The translations under genes and the position numbers were made by a program. DNA of 64,000 nucleotides from Vibrio tapetis subsp. quintayensis. GTDB taxonomy: Bacteria > Pseudomonadota > Gammaproteobacteria > Enterobacterales > Vibrionaceae. Location of the stretch: positions 1 to 64,000 of the forward strand of contig NZ_JAUFQV010000039.1 of NCBI RefSeq assembly GCF_030409945.1. The letters run 5' to 3'. The notes below the pieces were generated by a model, which was given only the letters and a program-made list of their open reading frames with translations, made no database searches and had not been told where the DNA came from. Positions 1 through 9,758 of this stretch are shown here, one piece after another; the first letter of the stretch is position 1, and every line of letters starts with the position of its first letter.

Positions 1-19
1 TTGGAACATGGAAATCGAT

Positions 20-37
20 GAGGCCGAATAAGGCCTC
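20..37. other. short perfect inverted repeat
   Basis: Six-base arms GAGGCC and GGCCTC enclose a six-base spacer. There is no T-run on either side, so this is at most a weak terminator of something upstream of the window. Confidence 0.3.
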
Positions 38-109
38 ACTGCTTAATTAGACGCTTACGATGCCCCTTGGCAGTTAAGTGTCATTCTAGCGACCACCTCC
101 TACTTTGGT

Positions 110-841
110 ATGACTTATATTGCGCCCGCTTTAATGCTAGATGAGAGCAATATAGTTCTAACCTCCATTGCCACACAGTTGCCAACGATTGCGCCTTACT
201 TTACTTTTCTGTTTCTAATTCCAGCTCCAATCGCCTTCTTCAAGCAATGGAATCGAAAACAACACTTCTTACGCGCCACAACAAAAATCAAACGTCAAAA
301 GAGCACTGAACCTCTTAAAGCAATGAATTGGATCGAGTTTGAAAGTTACGTTGGTGAGTTTTTTAAATGTAATGGTTATGAGGTAAAACAGCAGCTTTCA
401 TCTGCCCCTGACGGTGGTGTCGATATCTGGCTTAAAAAAGAGGGAGAGCAATCTCTTGTCCAGTGTAAGCAGTGGAAAACCAGAAGTGTTGGCGTTCAAG
501 TGCTAAGAGAAATGTACGGTGTCATGCTAGATAACCAAGCAGCACGCATGATCATTGTCACTACTGGAAACTTCACTAATGAAGCGCGGCAATTTGCTAA
601 AGGAAAGCGGTTTTGGTTAGTAAGTGGAGATGAGCTGGTTAACATGGTAGAAAGCGGCAAACATGCCCTAAGTCAGCCTAAAGAACACTGTTCTGCACAA
701 ACCAGCAACGTAACGAAAAAAATATGCCCAAAATGCAATTCTGAGTTAGTCATACGAACAGCAACGAAAAGCGCCTACGCGGGTTCTAAGTTTTATGGCT
801 GCTCATCATTTCCGAAGTGCAGGCATATAGAGAATATTTAG
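110..841 (+). CDS. membrane-anchored Mrr-type restriction endonuclease-like protein, 5' end shortened
   Basis: The 243-residue product has a hydrophobic segment at about 27-44, then an Mrr/PD-(D/E)XK-type domain: the D-x(n)-(E/Q)xK signature is D105 with Q118-C-K120. The C-terminus has a topoisomerase-type zinc ribbon (C206, C209, C231, C237). Related proteins are putative DNA-cleaving enzymes held at the inner membrane; the substrate is unknown. In-frame codons continue upstream to a stop at 44-46 and encode another hydrophobic stretch, but contain no ATG, GTG or TTG. ATG 110 is therefore the only usual start, and it appears to cut through a first membrane segment. This suggests loss or frameshift of the original 5' end. 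The nuclease assignment is solid at motif level; whether the gene is functional is uncertain. Confidence 0.7.
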   Translation: MTYIAPALMLDESNIVLTSIATQLPTIAPYFTFLFLIPAPIAFFKQWNRKQHFLRATTKIKRQKSTEPLKAMNWIEFESYVGEFFKCNGYEVKQQLSSAPDGGVDIWLKKEGEQSLVQCKQWKTRSVGVQVLREMYGVMLDNQAARMIIVTTGNFTNEARQFAKGKRFWLVSGDELVNMVESGKHALSQPKEHCSAQTSNVTKKICPKCNSELVIRTATKSAYAGSKFYGCSSFPKCRHIENI

Positions 842-1031
842 GTTAACCAGATCCTAGTTTTCGGGCATTTGATAAATTGTTTCTACACCATAGTGTACTG
901 AAAAATCGTAAGAAATCCGTACTTGTTGCCTAAAATGTTTATGCCCCAAAGCAAGCCCGAGCGAAATTGACCATGATTTGATGCATCTGTATTTTGGCTT
1001 ACTTTGTCCTCATGCCTAGAGCTCTAACTCT

Positions 1032-1217
1032 GTGGCCAAATTAGCTAATCCACTACAGTTTCTTGTTTTCACATCTGTTCAAGCTGAAATGAAAAATGAA
1101 GAAACAAAACGAATAAAAGGAATGGATGTTCCTGTAAGTATCGTTAAATACTGCGCTGGTAAAAATAATTTCCATCATTGTATTGAAAGAAAGATGCATG
1201 AAAAGAACTTACTTTAG
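1032..1217 (+). CDS. doubtful 61-residue hypothetical protein
   Basis: A GTG-initiated frame of 61 codons ends just before the hairpin at 1224-1246. The product resembles no family I recognise; it has two cysteines and a basic C-terminal half. There is no convincing Shine-Dalgarno sequence before the GTG. Its position directly ahead of a terminator-like hairpin is the only support. It may be a gene remnant. Confidence 0.2.
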   Translation: MAKLANPLQFLVFTSVQAEMKNEETKRIKGMDVPVSIVKYCAGKNNFHHCIERKMHEKNLL

Positions 1218-1223
1218 GAGTAC

Positions 1224-1246
1224 AGAGATCGCGCTCTGCGATCTCT
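1224..1246 (+). terminator. hairpin, possible terminator
   Basis: A perfect 9-bp stem (AGAGATCGC with GCGATCTCT) closes a 5-base loop. It is not followed by a real T-run, so intrinsic termination would be weak. Confidence 0.35.
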
Positions 1247-1375
1247 ACTTAACTCGTTCTCCATTAATTCTGACCTCCTCTCATAAGTGATCGAGTTCGC
1301 AAAAATTCAGCTTACCTTGCCGGTTTTTTCGGCACACATCACCTTATAAAAGCCAGCTTGTTTTCTAACGCGAAA

Positions 1376-1410
1376 CAAGTGGTAATGATAAGCGATATCA
1401 TTACCACTTG
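1376..1410. promoter_or_regulatory. 15-bp perfect palindrome with Fur-box-like core before the ABC ATPase genes
   Basis: Arms at 1376-1390 and 1396-1410 are exactly complementary and enclose five bases. The central 15 bases (1386-1400) match the TGATAAT-C-ATTATCA Fur core at 12 of 15 positions. The palindrome ends 11 bases before the ATG at 1422, so it could act as an operator or as an RNA hairpin in the leader. The Fur reading is inference; the palindrome itself is certain. Confidence 0.45.
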
Positions 1411-1421
1411 ACGGATCGCTC

Positions 1422-2273
1422 ATGACATCTGAAAAACACGTACATGCTTTTCATCCTGACCCCATTCTAAAGATCAGAAATTTGTGTGTTGACTACATCA
1501 CCGAAACCGGAGATTTCAATGCCGTAAAATCCGTTGATCTGGATATTGGCAGAGGTGAAATTTTTGGTTTGGCAGGGGAATCTGGCTGCGGGAAAAGCAC
1601 CATCGCTTTTGCTATTAATCGACTGCATAAAGCACCCGCTTTTATCTCTGGCGGCGAAATCTGGTTTAAAGAGCGCGATATTCTTCGCCTTTCCGATGAG
1701 CAACTACAAACTCTTCGCTGGAGCGAAATAGCCATGGTCTTTCAAAGTGCCATGAACTCGTTAAACCCGGTGCTCACAATTCAAGAACAGTTCTCTGATG
1801 TACTTAGGCATCATAAAGGATATAGCGATATTGAAGCGAAAGACCGAGCCGAAAAATTGCTCGATCTGGTTAATATTCCTCGTGAAAGGCTAACGGAGTA
1901 CCCACACCAATTTAGCGGAGGCATGCGCCAACGTCTGGTTATCGCCATTGCGCTATCGCTAAACCCTGATCTTATCGTAATGGATGAGCCGACTACGGCG
2001 TTAGATGTTGTGGTGCAACGAGAAATTCTTCAGCAGATCTTTGAACTGCGAGAAGAGTTTGGCTTCTCTGTATTATTCATAACTCACGACTTGGCATTAA
2101 TGAGCCAATTATGCGACCGAATTGCTGTAATGAGGTACGGTGAGTTAGTAGAAGTTAACTCATCTAAAGAAATCCGCAACAACCCACAGCACCCTTATAC
2201 CCAGAAGCTATGGGCGTCATTCCCCAATATCCATGAAGCGAAAAAAGAAAATCAGCAGGGAGAACCAGCATGA
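1422..2273 (+). CDS. oligopeptide/dipeptide-type ABC transporter ATP-binding protein (DppD/OppD-like)
   Basis: The 283-residue protein has a Walker A motif GESGCGKST at 52-60, an ABC signature FSGGMRQ near 164-170 and a Walker B with DEP near 184-190. After these comes the HPYT segment typical of the oligopeptide/nickel importer ATPase family. It should form a heterodimer with the next gene product and energise an inner-membrane importer. The substrate cannot be read from the ATPase. The gene overlaps the next by 4 bp (ATGA). No permease or binding-protein gene is visible upstream or downstream, which is unusual for this family. The ribosome binding site before ATG 1422 is weak, and a large palindrome ends 11 bases upstream. 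Confidence 0.85.
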   Translation: MTSEKHVHAFHPDPILKIRNLCVDYITETGDFNAVKSVDLDIGRGEIFGLAGESGCGKSTIAFAINRLHKAPAFISGGEIWFKERDILRLSDEQLQTLRWSEIAMVFQSAMNSLNPVLTIQEQFSDVLRHHKGYSDIEAKDRAEKLLDLVNIPRERLTEYPHQFSGGMRQRLVIAIALSLNPDLIVMDEPTTALDVVVQREILQQIFELREEFGFSVLFITHDLALMSQLCDRIAVMRYGELVEVNSSKEIRNNPQHPYTQKLWASFPNIHEAKKENQQGEPA

Positions 2274-3202
2274 GCCAGCCAATTATTGAAGTGAAAAACG
2301 TCACCAAGAGATTCATCGTTAATGGCGGCCTTGCGAAAGCCGACACTTTCACTGCGCTGCAAGGGATAAGCTTCAATCTGTATGCAGGGCGTACACTCGC
2401 ACTGGTTGGGGAATCTGGCTGTGGTAAAAGCACCTGTGCTCGCTTAATGACCAAGGTGTTCCCCGTGACAGAAGGCGAAATTCTCTATCGAGGCCGAAAC
2501 ATTGACGACATAACAAAACGAAAAGAAGTATTAGAATATCGAAGTAAAGTTCAAATGGTATTTCAAGACCCATTTGGATCATTAAATCCAACACATACCA
2601 TTGAGCATCATTTAACACGGCCCATTAAAATTCATAAACAAGTTGCTGATCAGGCCCAAATTCCAGCACGACTTGCAGAGCTAATAGACTTAGTTGAGCT
2701 TGCGCCAGACACCTTGAAAAAGTACCCGCATGAACTGAGCGGAGGCCAGCGACAAAGGGTGAATTTGGCTCGTGCTCTCGCTGTTGGGTCTGAAATGATT
2801 TTAGCCGACGAGCCAACTTCAATGTTAGACGTTTCTATTCGTTTAGGCGTGTTGAACCTGATGCAGCAAATGAAAAAAGAACTGGGTATCGGCTTTCTTT
2901 ACATTACTCACGACCTTGCAACAGCTCACTACATTGCCGAAGAAACGGCCGTAATGTATCAAGGACAAATCGTCGAATGGGGTGATACTCAGTCGATTTT
3001 GAGCAATCCGCAACACCCATACACTAAGTTATTAATCTCCGCAGTCCCTGATCCTGATCTACCCTTTAGACAGTTAGTAGAAAGTGAACCAAATTACACC
3101 CAAAACGCAGACACCATCAGAGCAATGAGTGGCATAACTGAGCCACACTATGATCAAGTGGGTCAAAATCATTTTGTTAGGAAATGGGTCAACGCTGCAT
3201 GA
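2270..3202 (+). CDS. oligopeptide/dipeptide-type ABC transporter ATP-binding protein (DppF/OppF-like)
   Basis: The 310-residue protein carries Walker A GESGCGKST at 47-55, the signature LSGGQRQRV at 156-164, a Walker B ending in ADEPTSMLD, an H-loop THD and the C-terminal HPYTKLL segment. It is the usual second ATPase of an oligopeptide-type importer. It overlaps the preceding ATPase gene and the following small gene by 4 bp each, so the three are almost certainly cotranslated. The substrate is unknown; the partner membrane subunits are not in this window. Confidence 0.85.
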   Translation: MSQPIIEVKNVTKRFIVNGGLAKADTFTALQGISFNLYAGRTLALVGESGCGKSTCARLMTKVFPVTEGEILYRGRNIDDITKRKEVLEYRSKVQMVFQDPFGSLNPTHTIEHHLTRPIKIHKQVADQAQIPARLAELIDLVELAPDTLKKYPHELSGGQRQRVNLARALAVGSEMILADEPTSMLDVSIRLGVLNLMQQMKKELGIGFLYITHDLATAHYIAEETAVMYQGQIVEWGDTQSILSNPQHPYTKLLISAVPDPDLPFRQLVESEPNYTQNADTIRAMSGITEPHYDQVGQNHFVRKWVNAA

Positions 3203-3663
3203 TGACACTAGAAACATGGCAACTGCATGTATCTCAATGGTATGAGTCTGGAAAGCTTCACGAGATTGATAGCCTCATACCATTAGTCCATAGCCCTCCA
3301 GAAGCTGTGTGGGGGCCATCGATTACCGACGCACAAAGTAAAGCGATTGCTTGCTGGTTGGATGGATGCTTGCGAATCCATCGGCATTACGTTCAAGCCA
3401 ATGAAACGCAAAAGGCATACAGTTATTTAAACTTTGCCTATGCAAAATTGCAGTCTGTTAGCTGTCACCCTCTTTCAGAAATTGACTTAAAGAGTTGGTC
3501 ATTAAAAAGGTTAGAACACCTAATCGTTTTGATTTTGGAACAATGTAGCCAACAGGATTGGCAGCAGGAACTCCACCAGCAAATAGAAAGCCACGTGCAG
3601 TTTATGGCCAAACATAATGAACTGACTATAGAGCACGAAGTACAAACGAAAAAAAGCCGCTAA
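3199..3663 (+). CDS. uncharacterised protein cotranslated with the ABC ATPases
   Basis: This 154-residue product is not one I recognise. It is soluble-looking, rich in Trp, His and Gln, and has no signal peptide or membrane segment. ATG 3199 is chosen because it overlaps the upstream TGA in an ATGA junction like the previous gene pair; an ATG at 3184 is the alternative. The stop codon lies inside a terminator hairpin, so this is the last gene of the operon. Tight coupling to two transporter ATPases suggests a role with that transporter or its substrate, but this is inference from position only. Confidence 0.65.
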   Translation: MMTLETWQLHVSQWYESGKLHEIDSLIPLVHSPPEAVWGPSITDAQSKAIACWLDGCLRIHRHYVQANETQKAYSYLNFAYAKLQSVSCHPLSEIDLKSWSLKRLEHLIVLILEQCSQQDWQQELHQQIESHVQFMAKHNELTIEHEVQTKKSR

Positions 3664-3679
3664 TTGATAGCGGCTTTTT
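3651..3679. terminator. bidirectional rho-independent terminator
   Basis: A 7-bp stem (GCCGCTA at 3656-3662, TAGCGGC at 3668-3674) has five A before and five T after it. It can end the rightward ABC operon and the leftward gltX transcript. Confidence 0.85.
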
Positions 3680-3744
3680 GAGTATTAACTTTGTAGTTTA
3701 TCTGCCGTTAGTGCACTAAGGTTGCGACTAACCAATAAACTCAA

Positions 3745-5175
3745 TTACTGAGCGTTAGCTTCGCGATCAGCGATGAAAGCGAGTGCGAGCTTGATACGAG
3801 CAACAACGCGCTCTTTACCAACCAACTCCATCACAGCATCAACAGAAGGCGATTGACCGCCACCAGTTACCGCAACACGTAACGGCATGCCGATTTTACC
3901 CATGCCAATCTCTAGCTCTTCACATACAGCAGCAATGACACCTTCTTTGATGTTTACTGTTGTGAACTCTTCTAGTGCTTCAGCTTTAGCAAGAGCCAAT
4001 TCAAGTGGGCCTTTTGCAACACCGCGTAGATGTTTTTTCGCCGCGCCCGCTTCAAACTCAGAAAAATCTTCGTAGAAGTAACGAGATTGCTCAGCCAATT
4101 CAATCAGTGTATTACAACGCTCACCAACAAGCTTAATCACTTCCGTGATCGCTGGGCCATTTGACGTATCAATCTTCTGAGCGTCAAGGTGCCATTGAAG
4201 GTACTTAGCGACGTATTCTGGTTCAGATGTCTTGATGTAATGGTTGTTCAACCAAAGCAACTTATCAGTGTTAAACGCAGAAGCCGATTTGCTGATAGCG
4301 TTCAGGCTGAACAAGTTGATCATCTCTTCTTCAGAGAAGATTTCTTGATCACCGTGAGACCAACCTAAACGAACTAAGTAGTTGTTCAGCGCATTAGGAA
4401 GGAAACCTTCGTCGCGGTACTGCATAACAGAGACAGCGCCATGACGTTTAGACAGTTTCGCGCCGTCGTCACCCAAGATCATTGCACAATGAGCGAAAGT
4501 TGGTACTGGCGCTCCTAGTGCTTCATAGATGTTGATTTGACGAGGCGTGTTGTTGATGTGATCTTCACCACGAACCACGTGCGTAATGCCCATATCCCAG
4601 TCATCAACCACAACAACAAAGTTGTACGTTGGCGCGCCATCGGTACGACGAATGATTAAATCATCTAACTGGCTATTTGAAATCTCGATACGGCCACGGA
4701 TTTGGTCTTCAAATACAACCGAACCTTCTTTTGGATTACGGAAACGAATAACACACGCATCGTCTTCGTTTGCGGCTTCGTTCGCTGCAACAATTTTCGG
4801 GTGGTTAGCATCGTAGCGCGCCATTTCTTTGTTTTCTTCTTGCTCTGCACGAATTTCATCAAGCAGTTCTTTCGACGCATAGCACTTATAGGCTTTGTCT
4901 TGTGCAAGTAACACATCAACCATCTCGTTGTAACGGTCAAAACGCTTAGATTGGTAGTAAGGACCTTCATCCCATTCCATACCCATCCATTTCATGCCTT
5001 CAAGAATCGCTTCTACTGCTTCTGCAGAGTTACGTTCTAAATCGGTATCTTCGATACGTAGAACAAACTCGCCGCCTTGGCTTTTAGCGTAAAGCCATGA
5101 ATAAAGTGCAGTACGAGCACCACCAACGTGAAGGTAGCCTGTTGGGCTAGGAGCAAAACGAGTTTTAACCGTCAT
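3745..5175 (-). CDS. gltX: glutamyl-tRNA synthetase
   Basis: The 476-residue class I aminoacyl-tRNA synthetase charges tRNA-Glu with glutamate. The HIGH-type motif is HVGG at 16-19 within an [12 protein letters not shown] context, and the KMSKS-type motif appears as KLSKR near 240. Length and domain order match bacterial GltX. ATG 5175 is chosen because it starts the canonical [14 protein letters not shown]-terminus and is preceded by an AAGGA ribosome binding site. A further in-frame extension to 5220 lacks such support. It is transcribed alone, convergent with the ABC operon and divergent from the copper operon. Confidence 0.97.
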   Translation of the reverse strand: MTVKTRFAPSPTGYLHVGGARTALYSWLYAKSQGGEFVLRIEDTDLERNSAEAVEAILEGMKWMGMEWDEGPYYQSKRFDRYNEMVDVLLAQDKAYKCYASKELLDEIRAEQEENKEMARYDANHPKIVAANEAANEDDACVIRFRNPKEGSVVFEDQIRGRIEISNSQLDDLIIRRTDGAPTYNFVVVVDDWDMGITHVVRGEDHINNTPRQINIYEALGAPVPTFAHCAMILGDDGAKLSKRHGAVSVMQYRDEGFLPNALNNYLVRLGWSHGDQEIFSEEEMINLFSLNAISKSASAFNTDKLLWLNNHYIKTSEPEYVAKYLQWHLDAQKIDTSNGPAITEVIKLVGERCNTLIELAEQSRYFYEDFSEFEAGAAKKHLRGVAKGPLELALAKAEALEEFTTVNIKEGVIAAVCEELEIGMGKIGMPLRVAVTGGGQSPSVDAVMELVGKERVVARIKLALAFIADREANAQ

Positions 5176-5340
5176 TATAATTCCTTTGGATGTGTCGGTA
5201 TGACACGACATTGTTGCCATGCCATCAAGATAAGCAGAAAAATTGGCGTCATTTTACCACCGTATCGTAATTGTACAATGCTGATATTAGTTCCTTACCG
5301 TTATCAATGAACCACCACCAACAATTTGCAGAATGACCTA

Positions 5341-5371
5341 TTGACCTTCCCCTTGATGGAAGGTTTATTCT
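5341..5371 (+). promoter_or_regulatory. CueR-type copper-responsive promoter of copA
   Basis: A -35 TTGACC (5341-5346) and a -10 TATTCT (5366-5371) are separated by 19 bp, the long spacer of MerR-family promoters. Inside lies the dyad ACCTTCC-N7-GGAAGGT (5344-5364). From memory this closely resembles the E. coli copA promoter bound by CueR. It begins 63 bp before the copA ATG. Confidence 0.85.
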
Positions 5372-5403
5372 TATTCATAGTTACCTATTATGAGATTCGA
5401 GCA

Positions 5404-8163
5404 ATGAACCATTATCAAGTTCCCCTAACAGGATTAAATTGCATGGGATGCGCTAATAAAGTGAAGACGGCATTGCTCGCCTTGTCAGATACGAGCATTG
5501 ACCACATCACTCCCACGCAATTGACGATTTCTACCTTACAACCGGCTGAAGTGATCGCACAATCTGTCGAATCTCTTGGTTATCAGGCTGGCGCGAAAGT
5601 TGAATTATCTTTACAAGGGCTTAGTTGTGGTAAGTGTGTTGCAAAAGTTACCTCCCATCTCAACACGCTCGATTGGGTTGTTCGCTCGGAGGTGACTAAG
5701 ACACATCTAACCGCTTTAATTTTTAGCACTCAAGACCAACTCATCAATGAAATTTCTCAGCTGGGTTTCCAAGCGACAACCGAACAAATAAATAAAGAAC
5801 CCTCCATTACCAAAAGCATTGATGACTCACTGCATCCATTAAAAAATGCTGATTCAGAAGCCAATCATCAAAATGTCGACAGCAGTATAGAGATTCAGCT
5901 AATGATAGGGGGAATGACCTGTGCTAGTTGTGTTTCATCGGTCGAAAAGGCGCTTAATCAGGTTGAAGGGGTTCAGCACGTTCAAATTAATTTGGCCGAA
6001 CAATCGGCCCTGCTGGTGATAACTCATGACACACCAGAACGAGAACAAGCACTGATGCTTGCCGTTAAAGCTGCGGGATATCATGCAGAACGCATTCTCG
6101 ATGAAGCCACTCAACGTGAGCGTCAAAATGCCAAGCTTCAGCAAACACTCAGTCACCACAAACGTAGCGCTTTCATCGCACTTGCTATCGGTGCCCCATT
6201 AATGGCGTGGGGTGTCTTTGGTGGCAACATGATGATTCGAAACAGCCAAGATCAATGGGCATGGGGAATAATAGGCCTTGTTTGCTTCTGGTTACTGGCT
6301 ACGGCAGGCAAAGATTTCTTTGTGAATGCGTGGCAATCTATCTTGCACCGCCGAGCTACGATGGACACCTTAGTGGCATTAGGCACTGGATCTGCTTGGT
6401 TGTTTTCAATGCTCATCGTTATGTTTCCACAATGGTTCCCAAGCTCGGCTCGCCATGTCTACTTTGAAGCAAGCGCGATGATCATCGGGCTTATCTCGTT
6501 AGGCCACTATATTGAAGCCAAAGCAAAAGCGAGAACAACCCTTTCTTTACAAGCCTTGGTTAACTTACAACCTCAGCATGCTTGGCTCATTGAAAACGGC
6601 AACGAACGTTCTGTCTCTCTTGAGCAGGTTCAAGCAGGCATGCATTTACGCATTAAACCCGGAGAAAAGATCCCAGTTGATGGCGTGATTATCGAAGGTG
6701 AAAGTGATCTCGACGAATCTATGCTAACGGGTGAAGCACTACCGAGTACAAAAACTGTTGGGGACAATGTTTCTGCTGGTACCATTAATATCGATGGCAG
6801 CCTGGTCATTGAAACGCGTTCTGTCGGCAGCAACACCAAGCTTGCTCGCATCATCAATATGGTACGAAAAGCGCAAAGCAGTAAGCCAGAACTAGCAAAA
6901 CTGGCAGACTCTATTTCAGCCGTTTTTGTGCCTGTCGTGGTTGCTATCGCGATTGTTTCGGCTGCCATCTGGTATTTCGTCGGCCCCGATCCCAAAGCCA
7001 GCTATATGCTTGTCGTCGCCACTACCGTCCTCATCATTGCCTGCCCTTGTGCGCTTGGCTTAGCGACGCCACTGTCCGTTACTGTAGGGATAGGTAAAGC
7101 CGCTGAATTGGGTATATTGATCCGCGATGCTGACGTACTGCAAACGGCAAGTAAAATCAGTACCGTCGTGTTTGATAAGACAGGAACGCTGACAGAAGGA
7201 AAACCTCAAGTTCAATCGGTTGCCTTCTCTGATGGTTGGTCGGAACAAAAGGTATACCCGTTAGTGTACGCCGCTGAAGTTCAGTCTGAGCACCCACTTG
7301 CACTCGCGTTGTGCCAATATACTCAGCAAGATCACAGTGCTTCGGCTATTTTACCAAATAGTGAAAACACCTTTAACAACCAACGAGGAAAAGGCATTTC
7401 AGCGGTGATAAACGGTGTCAGTGTTAAAATTGGCAGCCCTAACTTCATGCTCAAAGACTCCCAACACAATCACCCTCTCGCAGGGCAAGTACAACATTAT
7501 CAACAACAAGCTCATACGGCTATTTTGGTCGCCATAGATGATCACATTGCCGCGGTATTTGGTATTGCCGATACCATTAAGCCCGACGCACATCAGGCGG
7601 TTTCATTGCTTAAACAACAAGGCATTGATGTAGTGATGCTATCAGGTGATAGCCAAATGGTCGCCGATAATATTGGTTCTCAGCTCGGTATTGACCATGT
7701 GATTGCCGAAGTACTGCCTGAACAAAAAGCCTCGCACATACAACAATTACAAGACAACGGTTCAATTGTGGCAATGGTTGGCGATGGCATTAATGACGCC
7801 CCCGCTCTAGCTAATGCAGATATAGGCATTGCCATGGGCAGCGGTTCGGATGTCGCCATTGAAAGTGCGCAGATGACCCTGCTCAATAGCTCTCCACTTG
7901 CTATTACCAATGCAATAGAGCTGTCCAAAGCGACGGTAAAAAATATGCACCAAAATTTACTCGGCGCTTTTGTCTACAATTCGCTTGGTATTCCAATTGC
8001 AGCAGGCGTGCTATACCCATTTTTCGGCTTCTTACTCAGCCCAGTATTTGCGGGCGCGGCAATGGCGTTGTCATCTATTACCGTTGTGAGTAATGCCAAT
8101 CGACTTCGACTTTTTACACCACCACATCATCAAAAGCTCAGCCAAAAACATAGAGGTAAATAA
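5404..8163 (+). CDS. copA: copper-exporting P1B-type ATPase
   Basis: This 919-residue inner-membrane pump exports Cu(I). It has three N-terminal metal-binding modules with CxxC pairs at C13/C16, C75/C78 and C173/C176. The transmembrane copper site CPC is at 547-549, the phosphorylation motif DKTGT starts at D591, an SEHPLA motif follows, and the hinge is GDGINDAP. Near the C-terminus are the YN and MxxSS motifs of the last transmembrane helices. ATG 5404 is preferred over an upstream in-frame start at 5326, because 5326 would lie 5' of the CueR-type promoter (5341-5371) and that extension would be translated across it. Only the third metal-binding domain has the classical GMTCxxC form; the first two are variant. 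The gene joins the DUF411 gene by a 1-base overlap. Confidence 0.95.
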   Translation: MNHYQVPLTGLNCMGCANKVKTALLALSDTSIDHITPTQLTISTLQPAEVIAQSVESLGYQAGAKVELSLQGLSCGKCVAKVTSHLNTLDWVVRSEVTKTHLTALIFSTQDQLINEISQLGFQATTEQINKEPSITKSIDDSLHPLKNADSEANHQNVDSSIEIQLMIGGMTCASCVSSVEKALNQVEGVQHVQINLAEQSALLVITHDTPEREQALMLAVKAAGYHAERILDEATQRERQNAKLQQTLSHHKRSAFIALAIGAPLMAWGVFGGNMMIRNSQDQWAWGIIGLVCFWLLATAGKDFFVNAWQSILHRRATMDTLVALGTGSAWLFSMLIVMFPQWFPSSARHVYFEASAMIIGLISLGHYIEAKAKARTTLSLQALVNLQPQHAWLIENGNERSVSLEQVQAGMHLRIKPGEKIPVDGVIIEGESDLDESMLTGEALPSTKTVGDNVSAGTINIDGSLVIETRSVGSNTKLARIINMVRKAQSSKPELAKLADSISAVFVPVVVAIAIVSAAIWYFVGPDPKASYMLVVATTVLIIACPCALGLATPLSVTVGIGKAAELGILIRDADVLQTASKISTVVFDKTGTLTEGKPQVQSVAFSDGWSEQKVYPLVYAAEVQSEHPLALALCQYTQQDHSASAILPNSENTFNNQRGKGISAVINGVSVKIGSPNFMLKDSQHNHPLAGQVQHYQQQAHTAILVAIDDHIAAVFGIADTIKPDAHQAVSLLKQQGIDVVMLSGDSQMVADNIGSQLGIDHVIAEVLPEQKASHIQQLQDNGSIVAMVGDGINDAPALANADIGIAMGSGSDVAIESAQMTLLNSSPLAITNAIELSKATVKNMHQNLLGAFVYNSLGIPIAAGVLYPFFGFLLSPVFAGAAMALSSITVVSNANRLRLFTPPHHQKLSQKHRGK

Positions 8164-8603
8164 TGAAACTTTCCAAACTGATCGTTATTGCGAGTATTTT
8201 TAGCGCAACGTCGGCATTTGCCGCTAATGTCATTACCCATAAATCACCCTATTGTGGCTGCTGCAGCGAATGGGTAAAACACATGGAGAAAGCAGGATTT
8301 GATGTCGATGTTAACGACCATCAGAACATGAACCCAATCAAACAAAAATTGGGGGTGACGCCAGAGCTCGCTTCTTGTCATACCGCAGAAATAGACGGAT
8401 ATGTTTTTGAAGGCCACATACCTGCCAGCGACATTAAGCGCTTTTTAGCCAATCCGCCCAATAAAGCAAAAGGGCTAGCCGTTCCTGGTATGCCAATGGG
8501 ATCCCCAGGTATGGAGTATGGCGATAAGAAAGATGAGTTTGTTGTATATGCGTTTAATGAGCAAGGCCATACGTTTGAATATGAACGACACAATCAAAAG
8601 TAG
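8163..8603 (+). CDS. DUF411 periplasmic metal-associated protein
   Basis: The 146-residue protein has a signal peptide of about 20 residues ([13 protein letters not shown]..., cleaved after AFA). The DUF411 core begins with a CGCC cluster, followed by a CHT motif, a GHIPASDI segment and a VPGMPMGSPGME methionine-rich stretch. Members are often found beside copper-resistance genes and are thought to bind copper in the periplasm. The TAATG junction with copA and the shared CueR-type promoter support a copper role here. The exact biochemical function is not established. Confidence 0.88.
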   Translation: MKLSKLIVIASIFSATSAFAANVITHKSPYCGCCSEWVKHMEKAGFDVDVNDHQNMNPIKQKLGVTPELASCHTAEIDGYVFEGHIPASDIKRFLANPPNKAKGLAVPGMPMGSPGMEYGDKKDEFVVYAFNEQGHTFEYERHNQK

Positions 8604-8658
8604 TGATGCTTTAAGTTAATGTTTTAAAAACAGCCAATTTTCAGAAACCACACAACGG

Positions 8659-8690
8659 AAAAAGCCAATGGAGAACCATTGGCTTTTTTT
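8659..8690. terminator. bidirectional rho-independent terminator
   Basis: A strong stem (GCCAATGG with CCATTGGC, 4-base loop) is flanked by five A and seven T. It serves both the copper operon and the convergent porin gene. Confidence 0.88.
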
Positions 8691-8719
8691 GCGGACTTAG
8701 AACTTATATACGGTTGGAC

Positions 8720-9391
8720 TTAGAAACCGTAAGAAGCACCAAATACGAATGCATTGTTCACGTTACCTTCGCCACCGTGACCTTGGCTACGAAGCTCAAA
8801 GTATGGTTGAACGCCTTCACGTGTCCAGGTTGCGCGCATTTCGTGATCCATTGTGTTCTTAACACCACTCTCAGTGTTTGAAACATAAACGTTGTTGTAC
8901 GCTACTGCAACATCAGCGTTAACTGCGTAACCAATGCGGTTATCAAAACGCCATTGATTGTTGTCGCCTTCTTTGATGTTGTGGTAACGAGTACGGTTAC
9001 TAATTGCAATGCCGTTATCGAAGTTGTAACCAATTTTAGCTAGCGGACGGTTTTGAACCGTTTCGCCGTTGTTTAGTAGGTGGTGGTAACCCACAGCAAC
9101 CCATAGGTTATCATTGAAAGAATAGCTTTGCTCTACACCTAGAGTAATGTATGGCGTCGCACCTTTACCTTCTTCAAACGCACCTTCGTAGCTACCTAGA
9201 GAGATACCATCGAACTCGGTAAGAATGGTAGTGCCAGTGTCAAAAGTATGACCGGCTTCTAGTGTAGACGTTGCGTTAGGGTTTTTGTTCTCACTGTGGA
9301 ACTGAACGTTACCTGTTACGTAAGAAGAACCTGCAAATGCGCTGGTAGAGAAAACCGCTGCTAGTGCTGTAAGTGCGAATACTTTTTTCAT
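8720..9391 (-). CDS. small outer-membrane channel, KdgM/NanC/OmpL-like
   Basis: The 223-residue product starts with a clear signal peptide (MKKVFALTALAAVFSTSAFA). The mature part has alternating beta-strand patterns and ends in an aromatic residue (GASYGF), as expected for a 12-strand outer-membrane barrel. Size and motifs such as the paired RTRYH and DNRIGY strands fit the KdgM family of acidic oligosaccharide porins. The sugar passed cannot be inferred. The gene stands alone, with a strong terminator after it and a 554-bp upstream region containing two CRP-like sites, consistent with catabolite control. Confidence 0.75.
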   Translation of the reverse strand: MKKVFALTALAAVFSTSAFAGSSYVTGNVQFHSENKNPNATSTLEAGHTFDTGTTILTEFDGISLGSYEGAFEEGKGATPYITLGVEQSYSFNDNLWVAVGYHHLLNNGETVQNRPLAKIGYNFDNGIAISNRTRYHNIKEGDNNQWRFDNRIGYAVNADVAVAYNNVYVSNTESGVKNTMDHEMRATWTREGVQPYFELRSQGHGGEGNVNNAFVFGASYGF

Positions 9392-9652
9392 TTTAATTAC
9401 CTATCTATTTTAAACTGAACTGTCGTGTTTTTGGCTAACCTTGCCATTTGGAGGAACACCACAGCTAAAGGTGTTTATGTGCATTCCTTGCTTGAGACGA
9501 ATCATTACAGATATTTTTCGAGGTTCAAAATAACAAAAGCACTTTGGTGATCCAGTTCAAAATGAAACGATATAAAAATATAAAAAACCATAAATAACAA
9601 CAAGTTAACCAATAAACATAAAAAATATTGCGAGTTAAATCACAACCAGTTA

Positions 9653-9666
9653 GTGATATAGATCAC
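9653..9666. promoter_or_regulatory. CRP-like site 1
   Basis: GTGA-N6-TCAC with flanking symmetry (TTA before, CTAA after). It lies about 260 bp upstream of the porin start. Confidence 0.55.
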
Positions 9667-9758
9667 CTAACTTGCTCAACCACACCATAATTTTCCGACT
9701 CACTTCACATATGAAACCCCGTACAAAATGTGATATTTATTCTTTTTTACCCCCACTT

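Larger units (their letters stand above)
842..1421. other. gene-poor stretch between the nuclease and the ABC ATPase genes
   Basis: About 580 bases hold only one doubtful short reading frame (1032-1217), a hairpin at 1224-1246 and the palindrome at 1376-1410. I see no permease or binding-protein gene here, although the ABC ATPases that follow would normally be preceded by them. No RNA gene or insertion-sequence end was recognised. Confidence 0.5.
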
